A DNA stretch of 64,000 nucleotides, from positions 310,001-374,000 of the forward strand of contig LODT01000006.1 of NCBI GenBank assembly GCA_001606155.1. Reading direction: 5' to 3'. The notes below the pieces were generated by a model. That model saw nothing but the letters and a program-made list of their open reading frames with translations, ran no database searches and was not told where the DNA came from. The translations under genes and the position numbers were made by a program. The stretch comes from Tieghemostelium lacteum. Lineage: Eukaryota; Evosea; Eumycetozoa; Dictyosteliales; Raperosteliaceae. Shown here one piece after another: positions 22,197 through 31,726 of this stretch (the first letter of the stretch is position 1; each line of letters begins with the position of its first letter).

Positions 22197-24560
22197 ATGA
22201 CCAAAAATACTGATAACTATCTCAATACTTTTGGACATTTACTTCTTACAGAAAGAAATTTAAAGGATCTACCTGAGAAGAGAACACGAAAGTCATTAAT
22301 TCCTAATCTTGATACCTCTTCTTCATCATCATCATCGCCATCATCACCACCCCCAAAACCAGTGTATTCACCTCAAGCTAGAAAATCAACTAAGCAATCT
22401 ATAAAACCCCTAAATTCATTGTTACAACCTAGTAAATCACAAGATGAAACAGAATTACTGGATAAAGAAAAAGAAGATGTTACTCTTATAAGTGATAGAA
22501 GTGAAGACGAAGATGATAATAAATTTGAGAGTTCCATTGATAAGAGTATCAGTAAGAGCAGTAATAGTACCCCAAATAAAAAGAGACCTTTGGAGGATAC
22601 TTTAACAACCACCAAAAATACAAATGATATTACAAGTAGTACAGGTAGCAGTACTGATAGTGAAATGGATATTGACATTGGTTTAGAAATTGATAAACTT
22701 AATAAAGAGAGAGAAAAATATCAACTAGATAATGAAAAAGAGAAACAAAGTCAAAAAGAGAAAGAAAAAGACAATATGTTGGATGATCTTTCAGTACCAC
22801 TTATAATACAACCAATTATAGATGATTTATCTAATAGTAGATCTAAAGAAAGAACTACAACTACCACAACTAGTGCAGCAACAGAAACAACACCTAGTAG
22901 TAGTAATAGTATCTCACCACCAACTATAACAACACCATCAAAATCACAAAATAATGATTCTTCATCACCACAACCAACAATTCAGACCTTAGATGCTCAG
23001 CAGTGTCAAGGAGATAGTCATTTGAAACCTATTATATTATTTTGTCAAAACTGCTGTAAATGTGTTTGTACAAAATGTATACAACATCATATGTCAAATC
23101 ACAAGGTTGTGGATATTGAAGATATCTATTCTGAACTTACAAAAAACAAAAAACTAATGAATTTAGTAACTGAGACTAACAAGGCCAAAGACAATATCAA
23201 AACAATCTATCAAAACCAATTCAAAAAAGAGATTCAAACTGTATATGATAGAGATATGAAATCACTAAATAACAGCTTTAAAGCTATTCATGAGAAATTG
23301 GATCAACGTGAATCCATAGTTAAAGCCAGACTTACCTCACTCTACGAAAGTAATCTGGAAAAATTCAATGCACTCATCAATAGACTTGATAGTGATATAT
23401 TACAATCTAATCAACTTCAATCTGCAATTCAGGAAATTCAAGAACCAGTAGAAACTACAATTGATAGTAATGCTGCAATTGAGAATGGACATGAAAATGG
23501 TGGTGGTGGTGAAAGTTCACATAAAAAATTGAAAACCACCGAAACATCATCACAATATGTATACACTGATAATCCACAGAAATTGACAATGATCAATGCC
23601 TATGCAAATGTCCTGAGAGGATTTCAATCTATTGAATTTGGTGTAAAATATTCTTATTGGGCATTGAATCTGGAGCCATTAAATAAAGTTTCACAAATGT
23701 CTGAAGGCATTGAACTAATAGGTAATGCCAATCCACTACCTAAAGAGATATTCTGTGCTGATAGAGAAAAAAATTCAATAGTGGCCTTCAACTACACAAA
23801 TAAGTATGTTAGAGTTGTTCAGCTACTACATGACAACAGACTACTCCATAACAAGATATTGATGGACATTGGTGATGACTTGTATTGCATTCGTCAGGAT
23901 ATGATATCACAGTTTCCAAAGAAAATAACACTGAAACAGAGCCAGAATAAAGATCATGCAATTACACACAGAATACCAAACCTGAAAGGCTACAAAAAAT
24001 CATCAACCATCTATTGTCCAGAGAATGGAAGTATCTACATTTTTGGGGGTTATAAGAAAGTTGGTGGAGTTAATAAGTGCCAATCATCTGTATTTGAATA
24101 CAATATCAATGACCATTCCATTAATTCATTAGGTTCAGTTTTACCTGTAGCCTCTTCGGATCATGAGTTGGTAATAGAGTATCCTAATATCTATATTGTT
24201 GGTGGTTTCAAAGAAGTTGAAGATTCCAACTACATGTCTACCATCTATCTATACAATATTGAAACTAAGGAGATGACTCTAACCAAATCATTTCCATTTC
24301 AAATCAGATTTGGTGCATTCCTCAAAGAGACTAAAACCTTTTATTTGGCCTCTAATCACGAAAGTGAAAAGAAATTCTTTAGCTATTCTCTCATCAGTGA
24401 TGATGTAACCCAATTACCATACCCAGAAAAGTACATTGAACTTCATAAGATTATTAAAATCGTTCCAGATTTAAATGAAAACAGCGTTTTTATTGTACAA
24501 AATGACAAGATTCTTCAATATCACATGAAATTAAAAAAATGGTCAGTTACCAATTTATAA
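22197..24560 (+). CDS. B-box zinc finger, coiled-coil and kelch-like repeat protein
   Basis: A single exon of 787 residues. Residues ~1-260 are disordered, Ser/Thr/Asp/Glu/Lys-rich. A B-box-type zinc finger spans about 265-305, with ligands in QQCQGDSHLKP, FCQNCCKCVCTKC and HHMSNH. A charged coiled coil follows (~315-420). The C-terminal half (~500-787) holds beta-propeller-like repeats, best seen as SIYIFGGYKKVGG and NIYIVGGFKEVE, which resemble kelch blades. The architecture recalls TRIM proteins without the RING finger, so a ubiquitin-ligase role should not be assumed; a scaffold is likelier. B-box plus kelch/propeller proteins are known in dictyostelids, but no specific ortholog can be named. 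The upstream 250 bp is oligo-A/T-rich and shared divergently with psmD12. Confidence 0.75.
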   Translation: MTKNTDNYLNTFGHLLLTERNLKDLPEKRTRKSLIPNLDTSSSSSSSPSSPPPKPVYSPQARKSTKQSIKPLNSLLQPSKSQDETELLDKEKEDVTLISDRSEDEDDNKFESSIDKSISKSSNSTPNKKRPLEDTLTTTKNTNDITSSTGSSTDSEMDIDIGLEIDKLNKEREKYQLDNEKEKQSQKEKEKDNMLDDLSVPLIIQPIIDDLSNSRSKERTTTTTTSAATETTPSSSNSISPPTITTPSKSQNNDSSSPQPTIQTLDAQQCQGDSHLKPIILFCQNCCKCVCTKCIQHHMSNHKVVDIEDIYSELTKNKKLMNLVTETNKAKDNIKTIYQNQFKKEIQTVYDRDMKSLNNSFKAIHEKLDQRESIVKARLTSLYESNLEKFNALINRLDSDILQSNQLQSAIQEIQEPVETTIDSNAAIENGHENGGGGESSHKKLKTTETSSQYVYTDNPQKLTMINAYANVLRGFQSIEFGVKYSYWALNLEPLNKVSQMSEGIELIGNANPLPKEIFCADREKNSIVAFNYTNKYVRVVQLLHDNRLLHNKILMDIGDDLYCIRQDMISQFPKKITLKQSQNKDHAITHRIPNLKGYKKSSTIYCPENGSIYIFGGYKKVGGVNKCQSSVFEYNINDHSINSLGSVLPVASSDHELVIEYPNIYIVGGFKEVEDSNYMSTIYLYNIETKEMTLTKSFPFQIRFGAFLKETKTFYLASNHESEKKFFSYSLISDDVTQLPYPEKYIELHKIIKIVPDLNENSVFIVQNDKILQYHMKLKKWSVTNL

Positions 24561-24836
24561 TATGTCGCTCTATGAAAATATATATAAATTATTGAAATAA
24601 TAAAGTGTTAATTTTTATTTTATAATTGTTAATTATTATATTTTTTTTTTGATTTTTTTGTTTTTTGAACGAATTTATGTATTTACTATAGTATTTTGTA
24701 TTTAATTGTTTTGTGTATTATTTATAATATATAATTATCTTAGTTTTTGGGTTTGTTGATAATAAAAAAAAAAATTTTTTTTTTGTTGTACTATTCTCTC
24801 TGTTTGGCTGTTATTATTATTATTGTTTATAATGAT

Positions 24837-26457
24837 TTAGTGAGAATTTGAAGGGCTATTACTATTACTACTATTATTGCTGCTGTTGGAAGTAGCACCA
24901 CTACTACTGCCACCAGTTGCAGAACCAACAATTGGAGTAATTGTATATTTTTCAATTCTGGAAATAATGTGTTTACCATAAGGAACTTTCTTTAGGGTTT
25001 GAATAAATGGGTGAATGAGACTGATAATGAGTTCACGTTGATTCTGATCAACTATATCCAAGATCTTTTGAATGACATAGTTAGCATATGGATCCTTAAG
25101 AATCTTGAGTAAGATTGCAGAGCCATTAGATTGACCGAGATCACCAAGAATCTCATTAATAATCATGACTCTTTCGTTATTGTTACCGTGTTGAACGCAT
25201 TTCTCAATTACATTACTTGCGAATTTATGTTGACTGAGATTGTAGATTTGTCCGTGTAGTTTCTGCAAAATCATACTCTTATCACGTTGAGTTCCATTTT
25301 CCAGAACATGTTGAATGACATAGTTTCCATATTGATCTTGGACCAGGGAGACAGCACATCTCATAAGTTCGTCTAGAATGGGAGCAACCTGTTTATCGTC
25401 ACAGTTTTCCAAGATTCTCTGAATGACACGACAACCATATGGATGTGTTGCCAATTGATAAATGTGTCCATGGAAACTATCAATAATGAATTGTATCAAA
25501 TGGGTTGGAATCTTTTCAATACATTTTTGAATGACATGATTACCATTTTGATCGGTTACGCATTGTACAATATATCCATCCAATTCGTTAATGAGTAGCA
25601 ATTGTTTATCCAATTCAATGGATTCAATAGCCTTTTGAATGACACGACAACCGTACATTTGCAATGTCAGGTTAAGGATATTTCCAGAAAGTTTATCAGC
25701 TAGTATTCTCTTTTGTTCAGTGGTACCATGTTCAAAGAACTTCTGAAGAACATAGTTACCAAAGACATCAGTCATCAATGAGTGTACTGCAACTACAACC
25801 TCATCAAATACCAATTGTTTCTCTTCCAAACTGGCATTTTCAATTTTTTGTTGAATAATACGAGATCCAACTTGATCTTTACTGAATTCGGCTATATGGC
25901 CTTTGATATCAGATAATTCCAATTTAGTTTTGGAATTTCTAAAATCTTCCAATAGGGTTGATCTATACACATTTCCAGCAGCAGATGTGGAGGATGTATC
26001 TTCAGTAATTGTAACTGTTCCATTTGCTGCATTTGGTTGTATTATAAGAACACCTGATGACGATGAAGATGGTGATGATTGTTTGTTTTGTGATGATGAT
26101 AAACTAGAATTACCATTTTGTTTTGTATTTGTTACATTTGTGGTGGAGGTTGAATTGGCTGTGGATGATGATGAAGAAGTTTGTGAATTTATATTAACAT
26201 TTGAATTATTTGTATTACTATTATTGTGTTGGTTTTGATTCGGTTTTCTTTTATTGTCCCCTCTAGTCTGTTGTGTTGGTTGTTGTTGTGGTTGTGGTTG
26301 TTGTTGTGGTTGTTGTTGTGGTTGTGGTTGTGGTTGAGATTGAGATGTTGGTGGTGGTGGTTTACTTTCTACAACTGTTGTTGGGTTATTATTAAGTATT
26401 TGTGTTTGTTGTGTTGGTGAGATTGGTTGTGGTTGTTGAATATTACTAATTGGTTGC

Positions 26458-26488
<31 letters not shown>

Positions 26489-28440
26489 GGTGTGATTGAG
26501 ATTGAATAATAACCTGTTGAGGTTGTTGAACAGGAACAGGTTGATTTTGTGTATTATAAGATTCATTTCTATATGGTTGTTGTTGATGTGATTGAATTGG
26601 TACATTATTATTGTACTGTTGAGATTGAGAATACACTCCATAGTTATTTTGATTAGAATGTTGATTCATTTGTTGTTGTTGTTGTGGTATTTGTTGTCTT
26701 TGTTGGTATTGATTTACAGTTTGTTTGTTAATATGTTCATTTGGTTGATAGTGGTGGTGATGTTGTTGTTGTTGTTGTGATGATCTATTGTGAATATTTT
26801 GATTACCATTTTGTTGTGATTGATAATGATAATTTTGGTTATGATTCATTGAATTGTTATTATATTGTTGAGATTGTTGTCTCTTATTCATAACATTTTG
26901 TTGCATCATAATACCATTACTGTTACTAATTACATTGGCCATATTTGGTGGTTGTTGCTGCTGTTGTCTTCTATCTTGTTTAGGTTGATATCCTCCCATC
27001 ATTTCATTCATTGAATTGTGATGATGAGATGATCCGTTAGAATGTTGAGGTCCGAATTCATTTTGCAAAGGATACATATGTGGTACCATAACACCTCCAG
27101 TATTACCATTATTTCCAGAAGAGTAATAATTTATATAATTACCATTATTATCCAATTGATCATTTTCATAGTTATCATATTGATCGTGGTGGTGTTGATG
27201 TTGTTGATTACCATGATGTTGATTGGAATTATGATGGTGTTGTTGGTTCTGGTTATGGTGATGTTGAGCTTGGTTATGGTGGTGATGAGCTTGATTGTGG
27301 TGGTGATGGTGATGTTGTTGTTGTTGTGGTTGTTGTGGTTGTGGTTGTGGTGGTTGTGGTTGTGGTGGTTGATGATGATGTACTTGGTTATGATGTTGCT
27401 GTTGTTGTTGTTGGTTGTGGGTATGGTTATGGTTATGGTGGTGTTGTGGTTGTGGTTGATGAATATGTGGTTGAGGTACAACAACAGGTGATTGCTGTAA
27501 CTGTTGTGGTGGTGAAGATGATATAGAAGACATTTGACTTGTACCACTGGTTGAAGAAGACAAAGAGACTGTTGGAGGTGGAGGTGTTGTAGACAATTGA
27601 ATTAGATCTTCTGAACCAACTTGAGATCTCTTTCTCTGGTGAACCTTTGGATCAACACTAGCAGCAGTCTTTTGATAGACTGGTGAAGGAGTTCTTGGGA
27701 AATCCTGTTGAATCATATCTACAAGAGACTTTGGTTTACCAGCACCATCAAAACCAGCATCCAAAGAAACAATATCAGGACTCTGCTGTCTCAATATATT
27801 TGGACCTACAGCATGAAATGGAAGTGGCTTCTTTATCGATGTTCTTAGCTCATTACCATTAATCTCACCAGTTGAATCAACACTAGATCCTCTACTGTGA
27901 CTGTGGTGGTGATGTAGTTGAGTAATCTGTTGTGGTTGAGGTTGAGGTTGAATAATCTGTTGCTGTTGAGGTAGTTGAACCTGTTGGTGATGGTGATGTT
28001 GAACTTGTTGTTGCAATACACCTAACTCTGGGAAAGCCTATTTCGAATTTCAAGGTTAGTTATTATTTTTTTTTTTTTTTTCATCCATGTCAGTATTTTT
28101 TTTTTTTTAAGAGAACGACAATTATACATACATTCGACTGGTATTCATCGTTTGTATTGCTGTCTATTCTTTTGTTGTAGTAGGCGTGATAAGGAGATAT
28201 TAAAGGTGGTGGAAGTCTTGGGTCCAATGGTTTTTGAGAGTAATAATAATTGTAATACCCAATATCCAGTCGAGGATCTTGAGGTGAAATTGTCTCTGAA
28301 TTTTGAGAATTCTCTTCCTCTGGTATTACAGGAGGCGCTGAAGAACTTCTCGAAATGGTTTGATCGAATCTCGATCTTATTGTCCATTTACTTAGGTCAA
28401 TTCCATTCATATCGTCCTGAAGAAAATGATTTGGATCCAT
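24837..28440 (-). CDS. pufA: Pumilio/PUF-family RNA-binding protein
   Basis: Exons 28132-28440 and 24837-28037 (94-bp intron, phase 0) encode 1169 residues. Residues ~105-790 are a disordered Gln/His/Asn/Pro-rich region, a likely condensation or co-factor region. The C-terminal Pumilio homology domain (~795-1130) has eight complete repeats whose RNA-contact triads read SR..Q, NY..Q, CR..Q, NH..Q, CR..Q, NY..Q, SN..E and NY..Q. This is the same code as human PUM1, predicting recognition of UGUAUAUA-type sites in 3' UTRs. PUF proteins repress or destabilise mRNAs; Dictyostelium PufA keeps cells in growth by repressing the pkaC message (known for D. discoideum, inferred here). An in-frame stop lies just upstream of the start ATG. 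The symbol rests on domain and code, not on a tree. Confidence 0.93.
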
Positions 28441-28617
28441 TGTTCTCTATGATACAAATGGTTATCTGTGTGTGCTGCAAATAAACTGAAATATTCTAAA
28501 AACTAGCTATTACTAACTGCTTCGTGAAATCCCTGTTATATTTACTATTGTTTGTTTTTGTTTTTATAGATAGATACGCGGTTCTAGTTTTTGCTTAACA
28601 AAAAAAACTAAAAATGA

Positions 28618-28648
<31 letters not shown>

Positions 28649-29268
28649 CAGATTCTGGGGTGTTTTAAAAGGGAAAAAAACTATTTTGTAATGGTGAATT
28701 CTTATCAATATATGAAGTTATGACCTTAAATATTTATGTTTTAATTGAACTTGACCTACTATAAATTTACAGTTATATCTCTAACGTGAAAAATATTTTT
28801 TGGAAATTCGAAAATTGATACAATCGTTTTTTTTTTTTAAGCAATATCAACGAAATTTAGAGATATTTTTTACCAATAAAGTTAAAAATGAAGTAATAAT
28901 AATAAAATATAAAATAGATAAAGTAAATATGATGAATAATCACGAAATTCGGTTAAAGCATAAAAAAAAAAAAAAAATTGGGATATTTTAGCTTTAGCAA
29001 GTGGCCCAATTAAATTTCTTTAATAGATGTATAAATAACATCAAATCAAAATCATGATGCAATTAAGATTTTAGAAGGTGATTGTGAAAAAAAAAAAAGA
29101 AATAAGATTGAGGCTCGTCAGAAGTTGTGGAGAAAAGAGATGAAGTGAATTTACAATTTATTACTATTATTATTCGGATTTACTACTATACTTTATATAT
29201 AGAGTATATTATTATATATTATTATATATATATTTTAAATTATATTATTATTGATTATTGATTATTAT
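28441..29268. other. A/T-rich spacer upstream of pufA
   Basis: About 830 bp with no convincing gene. It contains the pufA promoter region, a 24-bp A run (28625-28648), further A runs near 28965 and 29088, and TA-rich DNA next to the uS10m stop. The one open frame (28800-28991) is Lys/Ile/Asn/Phe-rich with an oligo-Lys stretch and looks like chance A/T-rich coding. Confidence 0.5.
28625..28648. repeat. 24-bp poly-A tract
   Basis: An uninterrupted run of 24 A residues in the pufA upstream region; on the pufA strand it is an oligo-dT tract about 185 bp before the start codon. No sign of a retroposed sequence flanks it. Confidence 0.9.
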
Positions 29269-29667
29269 TTATGCTATTTTTTTACCAGAATAGTTGGTTT
29301 GAATTGGTATATAGATTCTTTCTTCAATTTTAATATCTACAGAAGAGGAAATGGGAGGCATTTTAGTTTGAACAAATTTTACAAATTTATCAGCAGTTTC
29401 AATTGGTGCATCGATTTGTACTAATCTTTTTGAAATTCTAATTTCATATTGATCACGAGATCTTTTATCGGTGTGTGGTGATTTATTGATTGTCCATTTC
29501 TTGCTCTCTGATGGTAATGGGTACGGTCCGGTAGTTTTGATACCTGACAATTTAGCTGCCCAACTTATTCTTTTGGCTATATATGGTAATGTTCTATCTA
29601 TACCCTGTAATTGAAATGAAACTACTTTTCTTCCATTTGATACAATAGTTGAGATAAGGTTTGACAT
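29269..29667 (-). CDS. mrps10: Mitochondrial small ribosomal subunit protein uS10m
   Basis: A single exon of 132 residues. The S10 fold is evident in VVSFQLQGIDRTLPYIAKRI, TTGPYPLPSESKKWTINKSP, HTDKRSRDQYEIRISKRLVQI and a C-terminal strand. The KSPH and RSRDQYE blocks match S10 proteins. It is the mitochondrial rather than cytosolic (uS10/RPS20) type by length and by the N-terminal extension. The ATG at 29667 is preferred over an upstream in-frame TTG frame because it opens directly on the conserved part (MSNLISTIVSNGRK). S10 sits in the small-subunit head. It is divergent from pex7, whose start is 131 bp away, so the two may share a promoter. Confidence 0.85.
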   Translation of the reverse strand: MSNLISTIVSNGRKVVSFQLQGIDRTLPYIAKRISWAAKLSGIKTTGPYPLPSESKKWTINKSPHTDKRSRDQYEIRISKRLVQIDAPIETADKFVKFVQTKMPPISSSVDIKIEERIYIPIQTNYSGKKIA

Positions 29668-29798
29668 TTTGATTATATAAGTTCCAATCAAATCGACAAA
29701 AAAAATAATGAAAATAAAAAAAAAAAAAAAAAAAAATATTCCAATTTTTATTTGTCAAGTTGTGTATTATATAAAATAGGTAGAGGAAGAAGAAGAGG

Positions 29799-30823
29799 AT
29801 GAAAAGATTCAAGACACATTTTAATGGATATTCAGTAGAGTTTAGTCCATTTGAAGAGTTTAGATTGGCATGTGCAACATCTCAGCATTTTGGTATTATA
29901 GGTAATGGTAGACAATATGTATTAGATGTTTTAGACAGAGAATTAGCAATGTACAGAGTCTATGACAGTAGAGATGGTTTATATGATTGTACATGGAGCG
30001 AAGAGAATGAAAGTCATTTAGCAGCATCATCAGGAGATGGTTCTATAAAGATTTGGGATACACAGGCACCTAATGGTGAAAGACCTATAAAATCATTTGA
30101 AGAACACACCAAAGAGGTGCATTCTATCGATTGGAATCTGATACAAAAAGATACATTTATCACTGGATCTTGGGATAAGTCTATAAAGTTATGGAATCCC
30201 AGATCAGAGAGGTCATTGAGAACCTTTAATGAACATCGTTACTGTATATACAGTGCCATTTGGTCACCTAGAAATCCACATTTATTTGCATCAGTCTCTG
30301 GAGATACATCTCTAAAGATATGGGATCAAAGAGATTCACGTTCACTAAATACCATAAAGGCACATGATCACGAGGTTTTAACTTGTGACTGGAATAAATA
30401 CAATGACAAAGAGGTTCTAACTGGTTCTGTCGATAAAACCATTAGAATATGGGATATAAGATATCCTGATAGACCAACTGCAATCCTAAGAGGTCATGGT
30501 TATGCAGTTAGAAGAATAAAATGTTCGCCTCATTCTGATAAGATTTTTGCCTCCACATCATAGTATGTAAAACAAAATAATAACTATACATCAAAATATA
30601 ACTAACATGTCAAATCTAATTCACTTACAGTGATATGAGTGTAATAGTTTGGGATAGAGCTAGAGATGACCCAATTTTAACCAAGATGGACCATCATACT
30701 GAATTTGTTGTAGGTTTAGATTGGAATATGTTTATAGATGGTCAAATGGCATCATGTTCTTGGGATGAATATGTTTGTGTTTGGAATTTAAATCAAAGAC
30801 AGCAACCCCCATTTAGAAGATAG
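29799..30823 (+). CDS. pex7: Peroxisomal targeting signal 2 receptor PEX7
   Basis: Exons 29799-30562 and 30631-30823 (68-bp intron GTATGT..TTACAG, split TAT codon) encode 318 residues, the family's usual length. WD40 repeats run through the protein, with IKIWDTQ, IKLWNPRSE, LKIWDQRD, IRIWDIR, VIVWDRA and VCVWNL closing successive blades. PEX7-like openings are present: FNGYSVEFSPF and DGLYDCTWSE.NESHLAASSGDGSIK. PEX7 binds the N-terminal PTS2 signal of matrix enzymes in the cytosol and, with a co-receptor, delivers them to peroxisomes. Its presence predicts an active PTS2 pathway in this organism. Confidence 0.94.
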
Positions 30824-30879
30824 ATAAAAATATTTTGCTATTGAAATAAATTTATTTTAATTGGAATCCAAATTTTATT

Positions 30880-31480
30880 TTGTTTAGTGGTACCACAATC
30901 GTATCAACTACTTTTTTTGATGGTGGTGGGCCCAAAGTAGTTCCAGTAGATGCAGAACCAAAATCAAAGCCCATAAAACCTGTAAACTCTTCATAATAGT
31001 TCAGTGATCTGAGTAAATGGAGTTGTAATAGTCACATTTGTATTAGGTGAAATCAATTGAATGTTATTCCCTGTAGATGTCGTTAATGATATTTTGTTGA
31101 AGCTGTACTATTTAGTATCCGAATTGAATCTGGTGTTGATATTAGGATTTTGGAAATATATAACAATATATTCGGATTTTGGAAATTTAAAATTTCTGAC
31201 ATATAATCTTCACAAAGATTATTGGGACCAAATTTTGGGTAATAATCATATGATTGTCTCCTTTTTGTATTTAATGTAGTATAGAAGTGGTCTAAGTTTG
31301 TTTGGCTATATTATTTACATATAGAGAACAATTTACAGGAGGATTTTGTAAAAATACAATATGATAGATTCTTTCATTCAATAGAAATACCATTTCTACC
31401 CATCATCTTGGTATATGCTGTTGAGTTGTTCCAGATCCCGATGAAATTATTTAGTAACAAATAGTAATACTGTATTTGAA
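30880..31480 (-). pseudogene. Relic of a secreted or surface-protein gene (minus strand)
   Basis: Between pex7 and the first LRR gene the plus strand is empty, but the minus strand gives protein-like pieces in shifting frames. About 31370-31270 includes YHIVFLQNPPVNCSLYV. About 31265-31060 contains YDYYPKFGPNNLCEDYM and ISTPDSIRILNSTASTKYH. About 31075-30900 contains ISPNTNVTITTPFTQI, then YYEEFTGFMGFDFGSASTGT. Several stops and frame changes separate them and no set of GT..AG introns restores one frame. The N-x-S/T-rich beta style fits an extracellular dictyostelid protein. It lies in line with, and on the same strand as, the signal-peptide fragment at 33547-34063, so both may derive from one family. 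Confidence 0.45.
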
Positions 31481-31726
31481 AAATCAGATTACCTGGAAAT
31501 TAAAAAGTACAATTTTAGAGTTAGTATACTATAATTTTTTGCAATTAAAATAGCTTACTGTTTTGAAGAATAAAATCTATTTATAATTCCTAGATATTTA
31601 GAGAAAAGATGTTTTGATTCCAACATACTATTTTAAATTAAAAAAAAAAAAATAATTTGCAACTCAAAATTAATATCATTTCAATTATTTTTAAAATAAT
31701 AATAAACTTTAATTTACCAAATAGTA
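31481..31726. other. Spacer upstream of first LRR gene
   Basis: A/T-rich DNA with an oligo-A run. The last ~20 bp (from about 31705, CTTTAATTTACCAAATAGTA) are repeated before the second LRR copy and mark the left edge of the duplicated unit. Confidence 0.5.

Noticed and set aside
24837-27547. Several long open frames antisense or frame-shifted to the Gln/His-rich part of the PUF gene (e.g. 27042-27491, 27131-27547)
   Set aside because: They are translations of CAA/CAT/CAC repeats in other frames, giving runs of Val, Leu, Met, Asn, Ile or Thr with no protein character.
28800-28991. 63-codon plus-strand frame upstream of pufA
   Set aside because: Lys/Ile/Asn/Phe-rich with an oligo-Lys run from a poly-A tract; no supporting context.
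31061-31279. Plus-strand 72-codon frame between pex7 and LRR copy 1
   Set aside because: The minus strand of the same stretch gives better protein-like pieces (relic gene), so the plus-strand frame is its shadow.
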